DNA from: Dermatemys mawii
Taxonomy: Eukaryota > Chordata > Testudines > Dermatemydidae
NCBI GenBank assembly: GCA_007922305.1
Contig: ML677333.1
Span: 21,030,949-21,094,948 of the forward strand
DNA: 64,000 nucleotides
Reading direction: 5' to 3'
Shown here: one piece after another, positions 44,501-57,584 of the stretch
Position numbering within the stretch: position 1 is the first letter of the stretch
Layout: each line of letters opens with the position of its first letter
Program-made: the position numbers and the translations under genes
The notes under the pieces: model-generated
The model's input: the letters and a program-made list of their open reading frames with translations, nothing else
Database searches by the model: none
Told to the model about the DNA's origin: nothing

Positions 44501-46259
44501 ACTTGGTCTCTTCTGGTAAGATTCATTCAGTAGGGTCTTTAGGATGAGGAAACTTTGTAACAAGTGAGTGGTGTCTGGATGGATTGAAATGTATGAATTT
44601 AAGTGCATCCTACACAGCTATATTTCATGGCTCATGCTTCTCAACACTTCACATTTTTTCTGCCTTGAATATTTAGCACTGATACACCAGACTATACCTA
44701 TCAAAAGTTGTTAGTAAAATTACACTTACTGATACTGCCCAGATTTTTAATTAATCCTCAAGTATCTAGCTAAAATAGCTTCTCTTTGTTTGTTAGTACA
44801 AGGATGTAGTAGCAAAAGGCATCCTCTAAGTGACCAACAAAACCAAAGTAAACTGTGTATTATCCTATAGCCTTGTTTTTATATATATTACTGTCATATG
44901 TTCACAAGTTTTTATGGCCTTCAATAATTTTTATTCCTATTGCTAAGTTTTAGGGAAGGCTTGATATGTGCATTAGCAGAGTAATTATTCTGTAAACATG
45001 CATTCATATCAGTGCTTTATATTGTTCATAAGTTGTTCATAGGATCAATATCCAGCATGCTTTCCAGTCATTTCATGTACTCTTTATTTAGCAACAAGTG
45101 ATCAGCATGATTATTCAGCTCACAATACAGTACATTTTAAAATGCAAGCTTTGATATGTAAATACAGTTAAATAAAGTTGACTAGATTTATAAAATCTGC
45201 ATGTTCAACAAAATTTGTGGCCTTAGGTATTCAGTTTTACATTGCATATATTGTGTTTGAAATGCTGGAAGGCAAGTGAAATTACTACAGCTCATAAGCA
45301 CATTAAGCATCAGATTACTATCAGGCATTACCCTCTGCTTTTGCTAACATCTCCCCAAATAAAGACTATTTTTAAGTTTAAAACATGCATAGAGTTGGTG
45401 TTCTAAATATATACTGTGGAAGTTATTTCACTGTAAATGCATCTTAAAGTGAACTAGAAAGGGAAGGAATTTCCAAAGTCTGCATTCATCTACATTAAGT
45501 AAAATATGTAATTCAGTTTTTGCATTTATTATGTGTCACACAGATATATATTTTGTAATTCTGGCATGCAACCTTTTATGTATCCTGGTTCATCTAATCT
45601 GTATCTTTGCTCAAAATTCTCCTTTCTAAAGTTACAATTTGATATTTTTTTTACAGTTTTACAATTTTATTTTCAATAAATTAATATTGATAGCAATTTT
45701 GGATATATACTTCATTGCCTTTTTTCAATAGAAAATTATTTGATAATAGCTTATTAATTATGAAATACAAAGTAAGCCAACATAATTAGAATAACAATTG
45801 CTATTCTGAAGATCATATGAATGAAAGCTATGCAATCATTATTTTATTTTTTAACTTCATATTATTATTATTTTAATATTATGCATAAAGAAAAATATTT
45901 AACAGATACAGGGAACTTAATAAGTAATCATGGGAAAGAGCATATAAAATGTTCCACTTTTTAAAACAGTTATTTCAGGTAAGGAAATTTTGTACCTAAG
46001 TATCATAAAGCTCTATAATATAGATTGTGTCATATTACAGATATATTCTATAGGTTTTATTCATAAATATTCTTTGAAGAAGTGTTATATTAGTAGTATC
46101 TTGAACATATTTTTCTGAAAAGTTTGCGGTTTATGCACTTGGAAAGTTAAAAAAAATAAGCTTTTTTAATACTCTCTGCTCTTATCTTAAATCAAAACAA
46201 CAAGTTGCACAGTTTCTAATTTAAATATATTCTTAGGTGTCAAAGGCCTTGATATGTTC
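41595..46259. other. Repeat-poor AT-rich stretch, no gene recognised
   Basis: The longest interval in the window without a transposable element I can name. It has no convincing reading frame. An AAGA microsatellite lies at about 42,271-42,288. A ~46-bp segment (GGCTCATGCTTCT ... CTGCCTTGAATATTT) occurs at 42,125-42,170 and again at 44,628-44,674. Confidence 0.4.
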
Positions 46260-46600
46260 TTTAAATAAGACGAGGAAGACTCTGTAGCACCTTAGCGACT
46301 AACCAGTTTATTTCAGCATAAGCTTTTGTGAGCTATAGCCCACTTCATCGGATGCATAGAATGGAACAGAAGTAAGATGCATTTATACACACAGAAAGCA
46401 AAAACAAAACAAAAGGTTTTTTCTTTCTGTGTGTATAAATGCATCTTACTTCTGTTCCATTCTATGCATCCGATGAAGTGGGCTATAGCCCACGAAAGCT
46501 TATGCTGAAATAAACTGGTTAGTCTCTACAGTGCTACAAAGTCTTTCTCGTCTTATTTACGGATACAGACTAACACGGCTGCCAGTCTTAAACCTGATCT
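46260..46600. mobile_element. Palindromic Penelope-like element copy
   Basis: Arms 46,265-46,405 and 46,427-46,557 are close inverted repeats. They contain the PLE 3' sequence (AAACTGGTTAGTCTCTACAG), the hammerhead-like hairpin and 45 bp of unique sequence (GAATGGAACAGAAGTAAGAT ...). A short A/T-rich loop separates them. The right end continues to AGACTAACACGGCTGCCAG. The plus core is CCGATGA (46,470-46,476), extra A, GTGGGC/GCCCAC, GAAA, GC-TTAT-GC. Confidence 0.7.
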
Positions 46601-49579
46601 GATCTTTGTTCACCAATGTACACCAATGTAAATCAAGAGTAAATGCATTGGAATCACATGAGGCTAATTCTGGGGTAAGTGATCTCTGATAGAGGCCCCC
46701 GGTCAACTCTGGACATAAAAGATCTGTGCTCGCACGTGAAGGAGCGAATATGAGCCCAGCTTTTTTGTGACCTTTTGGTGCTACCATAATCTAAATATTA
46801 AATAATAATGAGATATTTGAAGGTAATAAAGTTTGCTAATTTTCCACACTCATTTCAAAGGGGAGTTCCTCATACACATGACAGCATAATATGATTGGAT
46901 GGAAAGGCATTTTATGCTGGCTGTCAACTTCATATACACTATGTAACCACTGGTGTTACTTTTATTAGCATGGTTCAAACATCTGTCTCCAGGGGTAGAG
47001 TATGTGGTAGGCCATACACCATTGACCAGAAAGCCTTCAGTTAAATTTAATTACATTGTTTTTGGTTTCTCATTGTACATTAGGAAATATTTATAAATTC
47101 AGCAATGAAATATTTGTATTCATAGGTCTAGCATGAATTGTATCTAGGATATAATTTAACTGTTGTCGACAGGTACATTTGCAAAGTGGATATTAAGACT
47201 GACAAGGTCGTGAAAATCATACAGAACAGTATTAATGTCAGCTAAGTATACAGGAAAGAACAAAGTTATTCTGCTTACCAAGCCCCAGTAATTCTTCTTA
47301 GTAGTATCTTGCCAAAGTAAAAATTGGTTAACAGATCTGTTACTATCAAGCAACCACCATAACACATTTAGGGGAAGACAGAAGGAGCCACAAAGTAGCT
47401 CTCATATTGCTATACTGTAGTGAAATGAAATTGTGCAGTGGACACCATTAAAATCTTTTCAGATGCTATTTGCAATTAATAAATATTACTACAATATCTG
47501 AGGAAGCAGTAATAGTAATTGGTTACAATGGCAAAGTTGTAAAGCTTTCAAAGATGACCAATGACCATAGGAAAAAAAAATCCAGAGCTGAAAATCACAT
47601 GCATATTGGTATAGTAATATGCAGTTTCTTAGAAAAAACACTCTTGATTGGTAGATCCCACACTAAACTTGCCTCTTAGTAACCTGTTGTTGTGTGGTAA
47701 CAAACATTTCCTCTAGATCCTGATCATTCTGTCAGCCACTCCAAAATGAGACCAGCAACAATGTTTATAAATCTCAGCTAATCTGATGGGTGATCCACCA
47801 AATCAAATTCTGCACACAGAGGGCCCAAACCTGCTCCCACTGAAGTCGATAACAAAAGTTCTGTTGACTTCATTGTGATCAAGATGAAGGCAATACCTTA
47901 TTTTTCATTGCAGGACTAATGGATAGTGTCCTTCCTCCTCATCTGCTAGGAATTATTCCTTTGAACAGACAGGCTACTGGAATTTTCCAGGAGCAGAACT
48001 CTTGTGGACTTTGTATACAAATCCTGCTCACAAGAGGGGAAGGGGCAGAGTGAATGGATGGCATGATGCCCACTCTTGTGAACCAAAACAAATGGATGCT
48101 TAATGTCCTGTACTTCTGCGAGTATTACTAGGGGATTCAGAACCAGCAGAATTCCCCAGCTGACACAAAGGGGAGCTTTGAGGCTGTAGCATCATCCACC
48201 TGCAGCTCCTTAGGAACCTGCTGGAGTTCTGTGGGGTACTGGTGAAGTAGGTACCAGCCATTCTCTGTTATATTTTCCCCTGCTGAAACCAGTGTGTTTG
48301 CAAGCAGAAAACAGATCAGGCATTAATGCAGCGTGAAGCAACATTAACTCTCATTCTACCGCTAGTACTGTGCAGCTGTAGGGGATCCCGAAGCAAAGGT
48401 AGTGTAGTGTGGCTGTTGAAGGAGCCATGCTACAATTTGGAAGCAGAAGGCAGCATAGCAATGCATAAAGAGCTGGCCCCTCTAGTCTGATGCCTTCTGT
48501 CTTTGTGGGACTGAGTCTTTTCATTCCCCTGAGTCTCCATGCTTGGGAAGTAAACCTCCAGCTCACTGAAGAGAGTGCAATTGGTTGGTAACGCTGGAAG
48601 GCTTGCCTCAGAGATAGCCCAAATCTGCAAGCTTGCACTACCAGGCATAGCACTTACTACTGTGAATATACCCAGTCAGATGAATGAGGACTCAAGGTAG
48701 TAAGGACTACATTTGACTATGCACAGAATTTTTTGGCCTCTTTGCACAGTTCTCCATGAAATTTAGTGGTTTAGCCCAAACTACTTTTCTAGTTGCACTT
48801 TTAGCCTGTCAGCTTTATCAGTATCTCTTTAAACAGGTCACTGTCAGCTCAGTAGTCACACTTGTATCAGATGTATTTTGTGCCTCCTATTGATAGAAGT
48901 AACTGAAAGAGAATAAAGAAATATATTTTTTCTGTTTGTTCACTTGGTGTACTTGACAGCCCTTTGTATCTAGTCAGCTTTATTGTTCTCTGTGTACAGT
49001 CATTTGGTTTGTGCAGGCTTTTACATGCAGCAGCAGAAACCAGAAAACATCTTAAAACAGGAAAATCTGATTGTATTACCACAAATTTCTTCAGCTGAAG
49101 TACATGAAACTCATAGTGGATGCCTTTTTAATTTTTTGTAACTGTCTAGTTGAAAATGGTGGTATCTCTTCTGTAAATAGTGCAACCCAAAAGTTTTGGC
49201 AGCCTAGATTTTGTGAATTCCCAAATAATATTTAAATTTGAATTAACACAAGATAGAAACCTTTAAAGTCAGTGATCTAGGTCTTCTGGATTTTCTATCC
49301 CTCGCTTCTCCCAGCGACTACCAAACAGACACGGAAAGCCAACTATAACAAAGTCTGACTGAAGACTGAGGCCATATAGTGTACTATATCGTAGTCAGCA
49401 TTAAATATAGACTTAATGTGGCTAATGATTCAAGACTGCAGTTCTTACATGTCTGTCACTTGCTCACATTCTACCCTCAGATGAAAAGTTTCAGAGAGAT
49501 TCTGGGGACCAGATTTTCAACCTTATGTCTCTTGATATAGCTGCAACAACTAGAGCAACTTCTTTATTATTGTGATTTC
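46601..49579. other. No gene recognised
   Basis: About 47,818-47,885 (CCCACTGAAGTCGATAAC ... GTTGACTTCATTG) is a short imperfect palindrome of repeat origin. The rest shows nothing supported. Confidence 0.35.
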
Positions 49580-49705
49580 TATTACAGAAGCACCTTTGAA
49601 TCCCCAAATGAAGGATCAGGACCCTCTTTTGTTAATCCCCATACAAACAAATAACAAAGAAGATAGTCTCTGCCCAGGAGAGTTTACAATTTAGGTATCA
49701 GGTAG
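49580..49705 (-). repeat. Short interspersed tail repeat, minus strand
   Basis: Antisense copy with GGATCAGGACCCTCTTTTG, CCATACAAACAAATAAC, GATAGTCTCTGCCCAGGAGA and GTTTACAATTTAG. Confidence 0.45.
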
Positions 49706-50402
49706 GATTCAGTAGGTGGATCAAGAAAACAAATGGAAGTTGGGATGATGAAGTAACAAAATGAACAAAAAGAGATGTCAATTTCTATTTAAGTTTAAAC
49801 TTGTTTTTTAAATTAGCACAAAATACACAAATATAAAGCCATAAAATCGTTTTGTGTAATCAGAATCTAATCTCATAGCACACACAGATATAGTCTGTTG
49901 AATTTCTTAGGACTATTCATGTAAATGTGGTAAGATTGAGTCTTACACACTTCTTTCATGTACTGGAAATCCATGTGTAGTTTTATGGGAGCCAGCTTCC
50001 CTGTTCCATTCTCTATTCAGTTCAATCTTGTAATGCAACTTTGCCTCCAGAAAGAATGTAGAATAGCTTAAAAAGCACCATGTGTACTGGAGATGTAAAT
50101 GACTATTGGCTTCCCATTGCAATGGGCTTGGGATCATGCACCTTTGAAATATGCACAACACCTCCTGCAGCCTTTTGTGTTCTAATTCCTTTGAAGCATT
50201 AAGTAGTACCACTCTCACACATCCCTCATGTGAGCTTGTATGCAGTGAGGAGCTGCCTTTCCTTGTTCTCCTGACTCCTAGGTAACACAATGTTGTCTAG
50301 ATTCCGACTGATTTCTGTTAAATCTATGAGTGTGAGAATAGAGTACTAGGTTCTAGGTGTACATCTGTGTTTCAGTAAGCAAGCACTAATATCCATTTAT
50401 TA
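49706..50402. other. No gene recognised
   Basis: The minus-strand frame at 49,943-50,290 has no recognisable domain and low-quality codon pattern. Confidence 0.35.
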
Positions 50403-50470
50403 TAGAATCATAGAAATGTAGGACTGGAAGGGATATGAAGAAGTCATCTAGTCCAGCCCCCACACTAAGA
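50403..50470 (-). mobile_element. CR1-type 3' tail fragment
   Basis: TAGAATCATAGAAATGTAGG, ACTGGAAGGGATATGAAGAA and GTCATCTAGTCCAGCCCCC are the antisense of a CR1 3' end. It could equally be the tail of the SINE family at 38,851. Confidence 0.65.
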
Positions 50471-51339
50471 AAGGATCAAGCACATTATGCTTGTTATGTA
50501 AAAGTGAGCAATACTTGCAGTTTCTGTTCTCATAGAAGCTCATATCTTGCATACCAAAGGTCTCGCAAAGGAATGCTTCATGTATGCTTCATCCACACAC
50601 AAAGAGCTAACAGCGAGAGCACAGCGTGCCTTTCCTCCGAGAGTCTCTTCAGTAGTATGAGAACAAACACGGGCAGAGGAAGAATGTACATGCTTAATGG
50701 TGCTTTGATTTCTATGTACTGCACATCTTTTGCATCTGCATACACCACAAATGCCTCCTTCAGATGGGAGCTCTAGGATGTATGATTGCTGCAATGGCAG
50801 GCCTGGAAATTTTGATCTGGTTTTATTATTTAGATCTGCAATTATTCAAGCAAAATGTGGGCAATTTCTTAACAAAATCAAATAATTCAGTGAGCAAAAG
50901 ACTGAGTCTGGTTATATTGTCATTGTACTTTCAGGGTGGGATTTGAAACTAAATGGGACATCTACTCATAGATTACTTAAGTGCTTTTGAGTACCCCACT
51001 ACTAACTTAAATAGACAAACAAAAACTATCTGGTCCATGAGGTCATTCACTAATCCTTTCATACAGATCTCAACCTTCAGCATTCTACACAGCAGCTTTG
51101 AGTCTAATCCTGACGGTCTGCCTCTGTGACACCAACATGCCAGACTCCTGAACTGTGACAGGTCAATTATATCAGCTTCCTGCATGTGCCTGAAGTATAC
51201 ATTATAATCCAACTGGTTCAGATGTGCTTCTTTCACTTTTATGATGCCGTCATTAATATGTTAGACAGCAGTGAAAAATGACGTGGACATATGAAAGGAC
51301 AAATCTGGGTTATATTCTTCCTCTCTGATGAAGAGGAGA
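50471..51339. other. No gene recognised
   Basis: A 113-codon frame at 50,435-50,776 begins in the CR1 tail and has no domain. A minus-strand frame at 50,973-51,236 is open but unrecognised. Confidence 0.3.
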
Positions 51340-51540
51340 TGCTTGTAGTTTAGGTATTAGAGTGAGATCGGGAAGATCTGGCTCTGCCACAGACTTCCTT
51401 TGTGATGCCGATCCCACCATTTGATGTATCTGTGCTTCAGTGCTGTCTACAAAATGGGGATACTGGTAATTCCCTACCTCACACAAGGCTGTTTTCAGGA
51501 TAAATACAGGGGTGATGCTCAGATACTATTAAGATGAGGG
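51340..51540 (+). repeat. MIR/CORE-SINE-like copy
   Basis: Contains GGCTCTGCCACAGACTTCCT, CTGTGCTTCAGTG, CAAAATGGGGATACTGGTAA and CCTACCTCACACAAGG in MIR order. Confidence 0.55.
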
Positions 51541-52349
51541 CCACTTCAGTACCTAAATAGAAATTGCACCTGACGTTGCCAGCAAGTCTCTCTGTACTTG
51601 CTGGAGGAAGAGGAAATCATTTTGACAAGAGGGAAGATATGTTTTCATTGGTATTCTCCCCATGGGTGTCCAATAAGGAGTAGACAATTTGATACAAGTC
51701 TACAGATGTGTCTAAACTGTAAGACACCCATGAGTTCTGCTTCGTTTGGCATGAAAGTGCTACAGATCTGCTGTACATGGCTGTAAGCAGCATGGTGCCC
51801 TGGAAACCTTCCCAGCTGACTAAATTGTGATGAATTTCAAAAGAATGTTAGGGGATTAAATTAATTAGACAACCCCTCTTTAAAAATTTCAACTCTAAAT
51901 TTCTGGTTGGTTCCCTTTAGCAGTTTAAATATCACTGTATTGACAGCCATCTTATTTAGTCTGCATGTTTTCAGAATGTAATGATAGGACTTCACTTTTT
52001 TTTCTGAAGGGTGAGATAGTGTATCTGTTTTCTAGAATTTCCACTCTTCATTATTACAACGTAGTTCTGAGATCAGAAATACAATTAGGATATCTTCAAA
52101 TGATTTAGTCTGAAAACAAAAGAAACTATATCGCATGTGTCAAGTCAGTTTTCCATTAAGAATCTAATTTGGGAACAGATGCTATATTTTAAAGAAAAAG
52201 AAAATCCTGTTTTCCTGGAGTACAGATAGTAAGATTTTATAACCCCTAGTCACCATGGATCTAGCACCTGGCTATGTGCATCACATGAAATCAACATCAA
52301 TATGCTTTTGATTTTGTTAAAAAATGCTATAAGTTTTGAACTAATCAAG

Positions 52350-52535
52350 TCTGTTATGGATCTATTCCCGGTTCTGCCACTGGTCTTCTGGGTGAATGAG
52401 GGCAAGTCTCTTTGGTGCCTTAGTTTCCCCATCTGTAAAATGGCTAATGATTTCAACGTTCTTTATAAACCACTTTATAAACCACTGATGAAAAGCACTA
52501 TATAAAGAGTTACATATAATTATTATTGTTTGAAC
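52350..52535 (+). repeat. MIR/CORE-SINE-like copy
   Basis: TTCTGCCACTGG, GGGCAAGTCTCTTTGG, GCCTTAGTTTCCCCATCTGT and AAAATGGCTAATG are a clear MIR core. The tail AAAGCACTATATAAAGAG leads into ATTATTATTG. Confidence 0.65.
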
Positions 52536-53607
52536 TATTGGATAACTGGGATACTTCCAACTTGTCCATTTTAAACTAATGTTTTTGTGCTAAAATTAAA
52601 TATTTTTGCCATGCAGTTATATTGTGTCAGCATCAGGAAAATAACAACAGAGAAAAATATCTCAGTGACTGGATCAGACACAGAGGGGATATTGTGACTA
52701 CATTGCTAGCAGCTGTTATCTTCCACTTTGAACCAATATTTAGTGAACTTAAAACATGTGTTTATATATTTGGACAGAGCATAGTCAGTATTTTTTATCC
52801 TGATGATCTAATATTGAGAGAACCAAAAACAGTTTTTTAAATTGCCAAAATATTCAACATGAGCAATTTATAGAGTAGCATTTATTTCTGATTTCAATGC
52901 TTTACTTGGTCTGATGATCTATTTTAAAGAAAATATTTTAAAAATAGTAATGTTTTTTAATCCTTAGTAAATATGGGAAAGTATAGCTAGTTATGAGCGT
53001 GCACGATCAAAAAGCAAACACAGCTAAAACTTGCCCTTTTAAAATACTAGTGCACATAAAGTGGAAGAGTGTGAGGTAGATTTGCACACAGAAAATCAAA
53101 GTTGTTTCCATTATAAATGTTTAGAACTTTACACGTTTTGTCCTGATTTTTGTGACACATTTATCAGAAACATTTATCAAACACCTCATAGGTTTGTGCC
53201 TCTGTCCCACCTGATCTCTGCAGGTGTGCACTTCAGCTTCATGCATTAGTCATGGTATGTATGTGGATTTGCAGCCATGTTCCTGTCTCCTCCACAATAT
53301 TACTAAAGGCGTCCCCCTGGCAAAATGACTTGTTGGGAGTGCTAAATTTTTCTGCATAATTTTGACCCTTCTTTGGGTTTTTTGGGAGACTAGATCTGTC
53401 TCTTAGTCTTTCTAAAGTTACTCAGATTCAGAATTTTTCCTGGTTTGCCAATGTAAGAATCAAAATCATCTTAATATTTCAGTCTATGGAGTTAAGCATG
53501 ATGGAGCTGGATGAATCAGCCCAGTCATTATCTGTTTCCTAGCTACAAAATATTCTTGAAAACATTTTCATATCCCACTAATGAGAATTCAGAGAGTATT
53601 ACACCAA
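52536..53607. other. No gene recognised
   Basis: AT-rich, no supported gene or named repeat. Confidence 0.4.
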
Positions 53608-54196
53608 GGGCTTGGCTACCCTTGCACATTGTACCACAATAAAGCCTCCCCCTCCACACTTGCAAGGCACATAATGCGCTCAGACTCCCTGGCTGGAGTG
53701 CTCCTGATACTCCACCTCGGCGAGTGGATTAATGTCAGTTGCATATTGGCTGAGATGCCCCAACATCAATGTGAACGAGGAGTTGCATTACTGTGCTCTG
53801 ATTGACATCCGGAAACATCCCATAATCCCCTTAAAAGTGGCCACTCTTGCCATTGTTGTGAAATCGGCTGCAGGAATGCAGAAATGCCTTTTCAAAGCTT
53901 CGTTTCAGACAGATGGCTGCTTATCTGCTCTGAGAAAAAGCAAACATTTACTGTTTGCTTTGAGCGAGAAGTGGGGGCAGGGGTGTGAACTTACAAGAGG
54001 CACGTTGGAGCCTCTTGAACGCTGGGATAGCTGCCCATAATGCACCAACTCCCAATACAGCTGCAAGTGCTGCAAATGTGGCCACACCAGTGCATTTGCA
54101 GCTGTCAGTGTGGACAGACTGTGGCACTTTTCCTAGTGTGCTCTCCGAAGGCTGGTTACTCCAAAGCGCTCTACAGCTGCAAGTGTAGCCAAGCCC
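53608..54196. mobile_element. MITE with GGGCTTGGCTAC termini
   Basis: Left end GGGCTTGGCTACCCTTGCA and right end TGCAAGTGTAGCCAAGCCC are inverted repeats. Subterminal repeats such as CAGCTGCAAGTG and GCTGCAAATGTGGCCACA recur on both sides. The 589-bp body has no transposase; the frame 53,732-54,040 is not a gene. No target duplication could be fixed with confidence. Confidence 0.7.
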
Positions 54197-54513
54197 AAAG
54201 TATACAAAATCTAGGGTTAAATTTCCTCATTGAACCATCGAGGATAAGAATCTGATTCAAGAAATTCCATTTGAAAGAATATGCCCATAAACAGTGATCA
54301 AATAAAGCATTATTCAAATTACATTTTGGTAGTTTATCAAAATGTACATATTTTTAATCAATAAAAGTGGATGACAAATGTTTTGCATAGATAAAAATGG
54401 ACCAACATTTGTTGGACTGCAGTTTATTCTGTCCTGAAGTATGTTCTCACCATGTTAACATCAGATGGAATTACACCCATCTGACTTACGGCAGAGTTTG
54501 GCTCTGAGACGCT

Positions 54514-54585
54514 TAGTGTGTGTGTGTGTCTCTGACTGTTCCGGAGTGCTATCTCTCTGTGTGCATGCAGGTGTGTGTGTGTGTC
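54514..54585. repeat. GT-rich tracts
   Basis: Two short GTGTGTGTGT runs separated by about 40 bp. Confidence 0.7.
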
Positions 54586-55164
54586 CTCCCCTCCCTTCCT
54601 CTGTTCCTGAGTGCTATCCCTCGGTGTCCCCATTTGTGATTCAGCCTCATTTTTATTCATGTATAACTTGGCTAATGAAAATGTTGATCTTTTCTTTTTT
54701 AAACTGTTTTGTTATGCAAATGGACAGCACGTACAAAAAGGGAGATGTGGGGGTAGAATTCAGAATTCTCTATTCTTTCTTTCTCTTTTGTTAGCATCTA
54801 TGCTTAATCAGGATGAATAGAGAGATGACCACTGCAAAGTAAATTAAAATGAAATATTTTAGCATTTGCAGCTCAATGGTTGTGGGTTTTTTTTATTTTA
54901 AAGAAGCATATTCAGTCTTGCAAGTCACCAAAGGAAACATCTTAATGTAAAATCCTATACACAACTTTCTTCAGGCTTTTTAATGGACCCCTCTCATTCT
55001 CTGAATAATCCTTAATTATATGAGAAACTTCAGCTAGGATTGCAAGATCAAACCAATAACTATGCACCTGATCCAAAGTCAATAATAAGACTGACATTGA
55101 GCAAAAATACATCCTAATAGGTCTTTCTTCATTTATCCACCCAGAGTGGAGTCACTAACTATAA

Positions 55165-55392
55165 TTATTTTTCATGTTTTTCTGCTGTGTCTTCCAAATT
55201 ATTTTCATCGTATGCATATGCTTTTAAGAAAGTTTTAACTTTCCCTGGCTCCTCTGAGAAGGAGATTTTATTGTTATCATTTGACTCCAGTTTGTTCAGG
55301 ATGCAAGATTGCCATTTGTGAACCAAAAGCAGCCCTCTGGCCAATGAGCTGCTTTCAGCTGCTGTGCACAAATCAGAAAACACGTATACTTT
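55165..55392 (-). other. Protein-like open stretch, unidentified
   Basis: On the minus strand the frame opens after a stop near 55,395. It reads VFSDLCTAAESSSLARGLLL, then a lysine/asparagine-rich part and KVKTFLKAYAYDENNLEDTA before EKHEK and a stop. It has a protein-like character, but no ATG begins it and no family is recognised. It may be an old retroelement or chance. Confidence 0.2.
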
Positions 55393-55983
55393 CTTTTAGT
55401 GTAAATAAGTATTTTTCCATTCATCATCTTAGCTTCTTGGAAACTGGCAAATTAATGGCCTCACTCAACTTGGAGGCACAAGGGAATGGAAACTGCGCAT
55501 ATCTCCCTACCTGGGAATCCCCCTCCCCCTCCCCAACCATGGGATAGTCCTGATTGGACACAGAACCAGTGTAACCCTCTTCTGACTGTTACAGCCGCTG
55601 GTGAAGTGGATATGGTAGGGTAGTAAACAGAAATGGCTGGGTTATGCTTTACTCTGGCTATGCTTAATTAGCAGATGGGCTTAGAGGCTACTCTAGCATG
55701 TGCCAGGTCTGGGCAGAAAATCAGGGACCTGTAACTGGTGCCTCTGCCCCACCACTTTTGAAAACTTGCAAAGCAGAGAAATTGGCCCAGACTTCCTGAT
55801 TACATACAAACAAATTATGTTTCTATAACCTTAATACATAACTAATGGAAGCAATGGGGAGTTGATGGTAATGAATAGAAATCAGAAGTTCTGAATTGTA
55901 GGAAATTGATAAGAGGATCAAAGGGGGCAAGGAAAAATCCATGGTAAGCAGAGTCAAGGACAATAAGAAGTTTTTAAAGTATA

Positions 55984-56176
55984 CAGGCATGTCGCATCTT
56001 GTGCGAGGGTTATCGTGGAAACCGCATATAGCCAGAACCCATTCACTTCAATGGCAGGCGAAATCACACCCCATATAGGAATTTTTTTTAAAAAAAAAAT
56101 TCCCCCCTTTTTTTTTTGCCAACCGCATAAAGCGGAAATCGCATATGTCAAATACGCCTAAGACGCAACATGCCTG
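55984..56176. mobile_element. TA-flanked MITE inside CR1
   Basis: Left end CAGGCATGTCGCATCTTG and right end AAGACGCAACATGCCTG are inverted repeats with TA on both sides (55,982-55,983 and 56,177-56,178). Inside are ACCGCATA/CCGCATAAAGCGGAA motifs in both orientations and an A/T homopolymer block at 56,083-56,116. It is mariner-type by target site. Confidence 0.8.
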
Positions 56177-56178
56177 TA

Positions 56179-57584
56179 TTAGGAACAAAAAGAACCCTGA
56201 CAATGGAGTTGGTCTGTTAGTGGATGTAAATAGTAAAATGAGTAATAATAATGCAGAAAAGGCTGAAGTTTTCAATATGTATTTTTGTGCGATATTTGCG
56301 AAAGAAACAGATATATAGTCCCATCATATGGTGATAACACCCCCTCCATTCCACTAGTATCTCTGGAGGATGCTAAACAGTACTAGAGTTAGTCACTTTA
56401 AAATCAGCAGGTCCAGATAAATTGCATCCAAGAGTTTTAAAAGAATTGTCTAAGGAGCTCATTGGACCATTAATGCTGATTCTCAATAAGTCTTGGAGCA
56501 CAGGGGAAGTTCCAGAGGACAGGATTAAAGGCAAGCTTGTGCCTTATTAAAAAGAGTAAACAAGGTGACCTGGGTAATTATAGGCTTGTTGGTTTCACAG
56601 TGATCACAGGCAAGATAATAGAGTGGCTGATATCGGACTCAGTTAATAAATAACTAAATGAGAGTAATGTCATTTAATGCAAATCAACATGGGTTTATGG
56701 AAATTAGATCTTGTCCAATGAACTTCATACCTTTTTGTGATGAGATATCAACTTGATTGATAAAGGTAATAGCATCGCTGTAATTGACTTAGACTTCTGT
56801 ATAGTGTTTGATTAAGAAAACTAGAATAATATAAAATTAACATGGTACTCATGAAATGGATTGAAAAACTAGCTAACTGATAGGTGGGAAAATGTAATTG
56901 TAAATGAAGAATCGGCACTGAAAGAGTGTGTTTCCAGTGCATACCACAGCAGTTGGTTCTTGGTCATCCTCTATTTAACATTTTCATCAGTGATGTGGAA
57001 GAAAAAATAAAATCATCATTGATAAAGGTTTGCTGAGAACACAAAAATTGATGGAATTGTAAATAATGAAGAGGACAGTCAGTGATGTAGAACACCATAG
57101 ATCGCTTGGTAAACTCAGTGCAAGCAGACAACATGCATTTTAATATGGCTAAATGTAAATATATACATCTAGGAACAAATAAATTAGGCCATATTTACAC
57201 GGTGGGGGACTCTATCCTGGGAAGCAATGACTCTGAAAAAGATTAGGAGGTAGATGGTGGATAATCAGATGAGCATCTTGAGGAGGAATAGACAGGTTGT
57301 TTTACCTCTATATTTGGCACTGATGTGACCACTGCTGGAATACTGTATCCAGTTCTGGTGCCCATAAGTCAAGAAGGATATTGCTAAATTGGGGAAGGTT
57401 CAGAGAAGAGCCAAAAGAAAGATTAAAGGAAAACAGGACTTCTAATGATAGTCTCAAAGAGCTCAATATATTTAGCTTAACAAAGAGAAGGTTAAGGGGT
57501 GACTTGATTACCGTCTACAAGTATCTACATGAGGAACAAATATTTAATGGACTCTTCAGTCTAGCAGAGAAAGGTATAACATGA
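56179..57584 (+). pseudogene. CR1 ORF2 relic
   Basis: Near 56,400-56,520 the frame reads KSAGPDKLHPRVLKELSKEL then IGPLMLILNKSWSTGEVPED, the first reverse transcriptase blocks of CR1. GNYRLVGFTVITGKIIEW follows near 56,570. The catalytic block is lost among stops and small deletions. The C-terminal part near 57,381-57,584 includes LKELNIFSLTKRRLRGDLIT and VYKYLHEEQIFNGLF. The copy cannot be functional. Confidence 0.75.

Noticed and set aside
50435..50776. 113-residue plus-strand frame
   Set aside because: Starts inside a CR1-type tail, no domain, no splice support.
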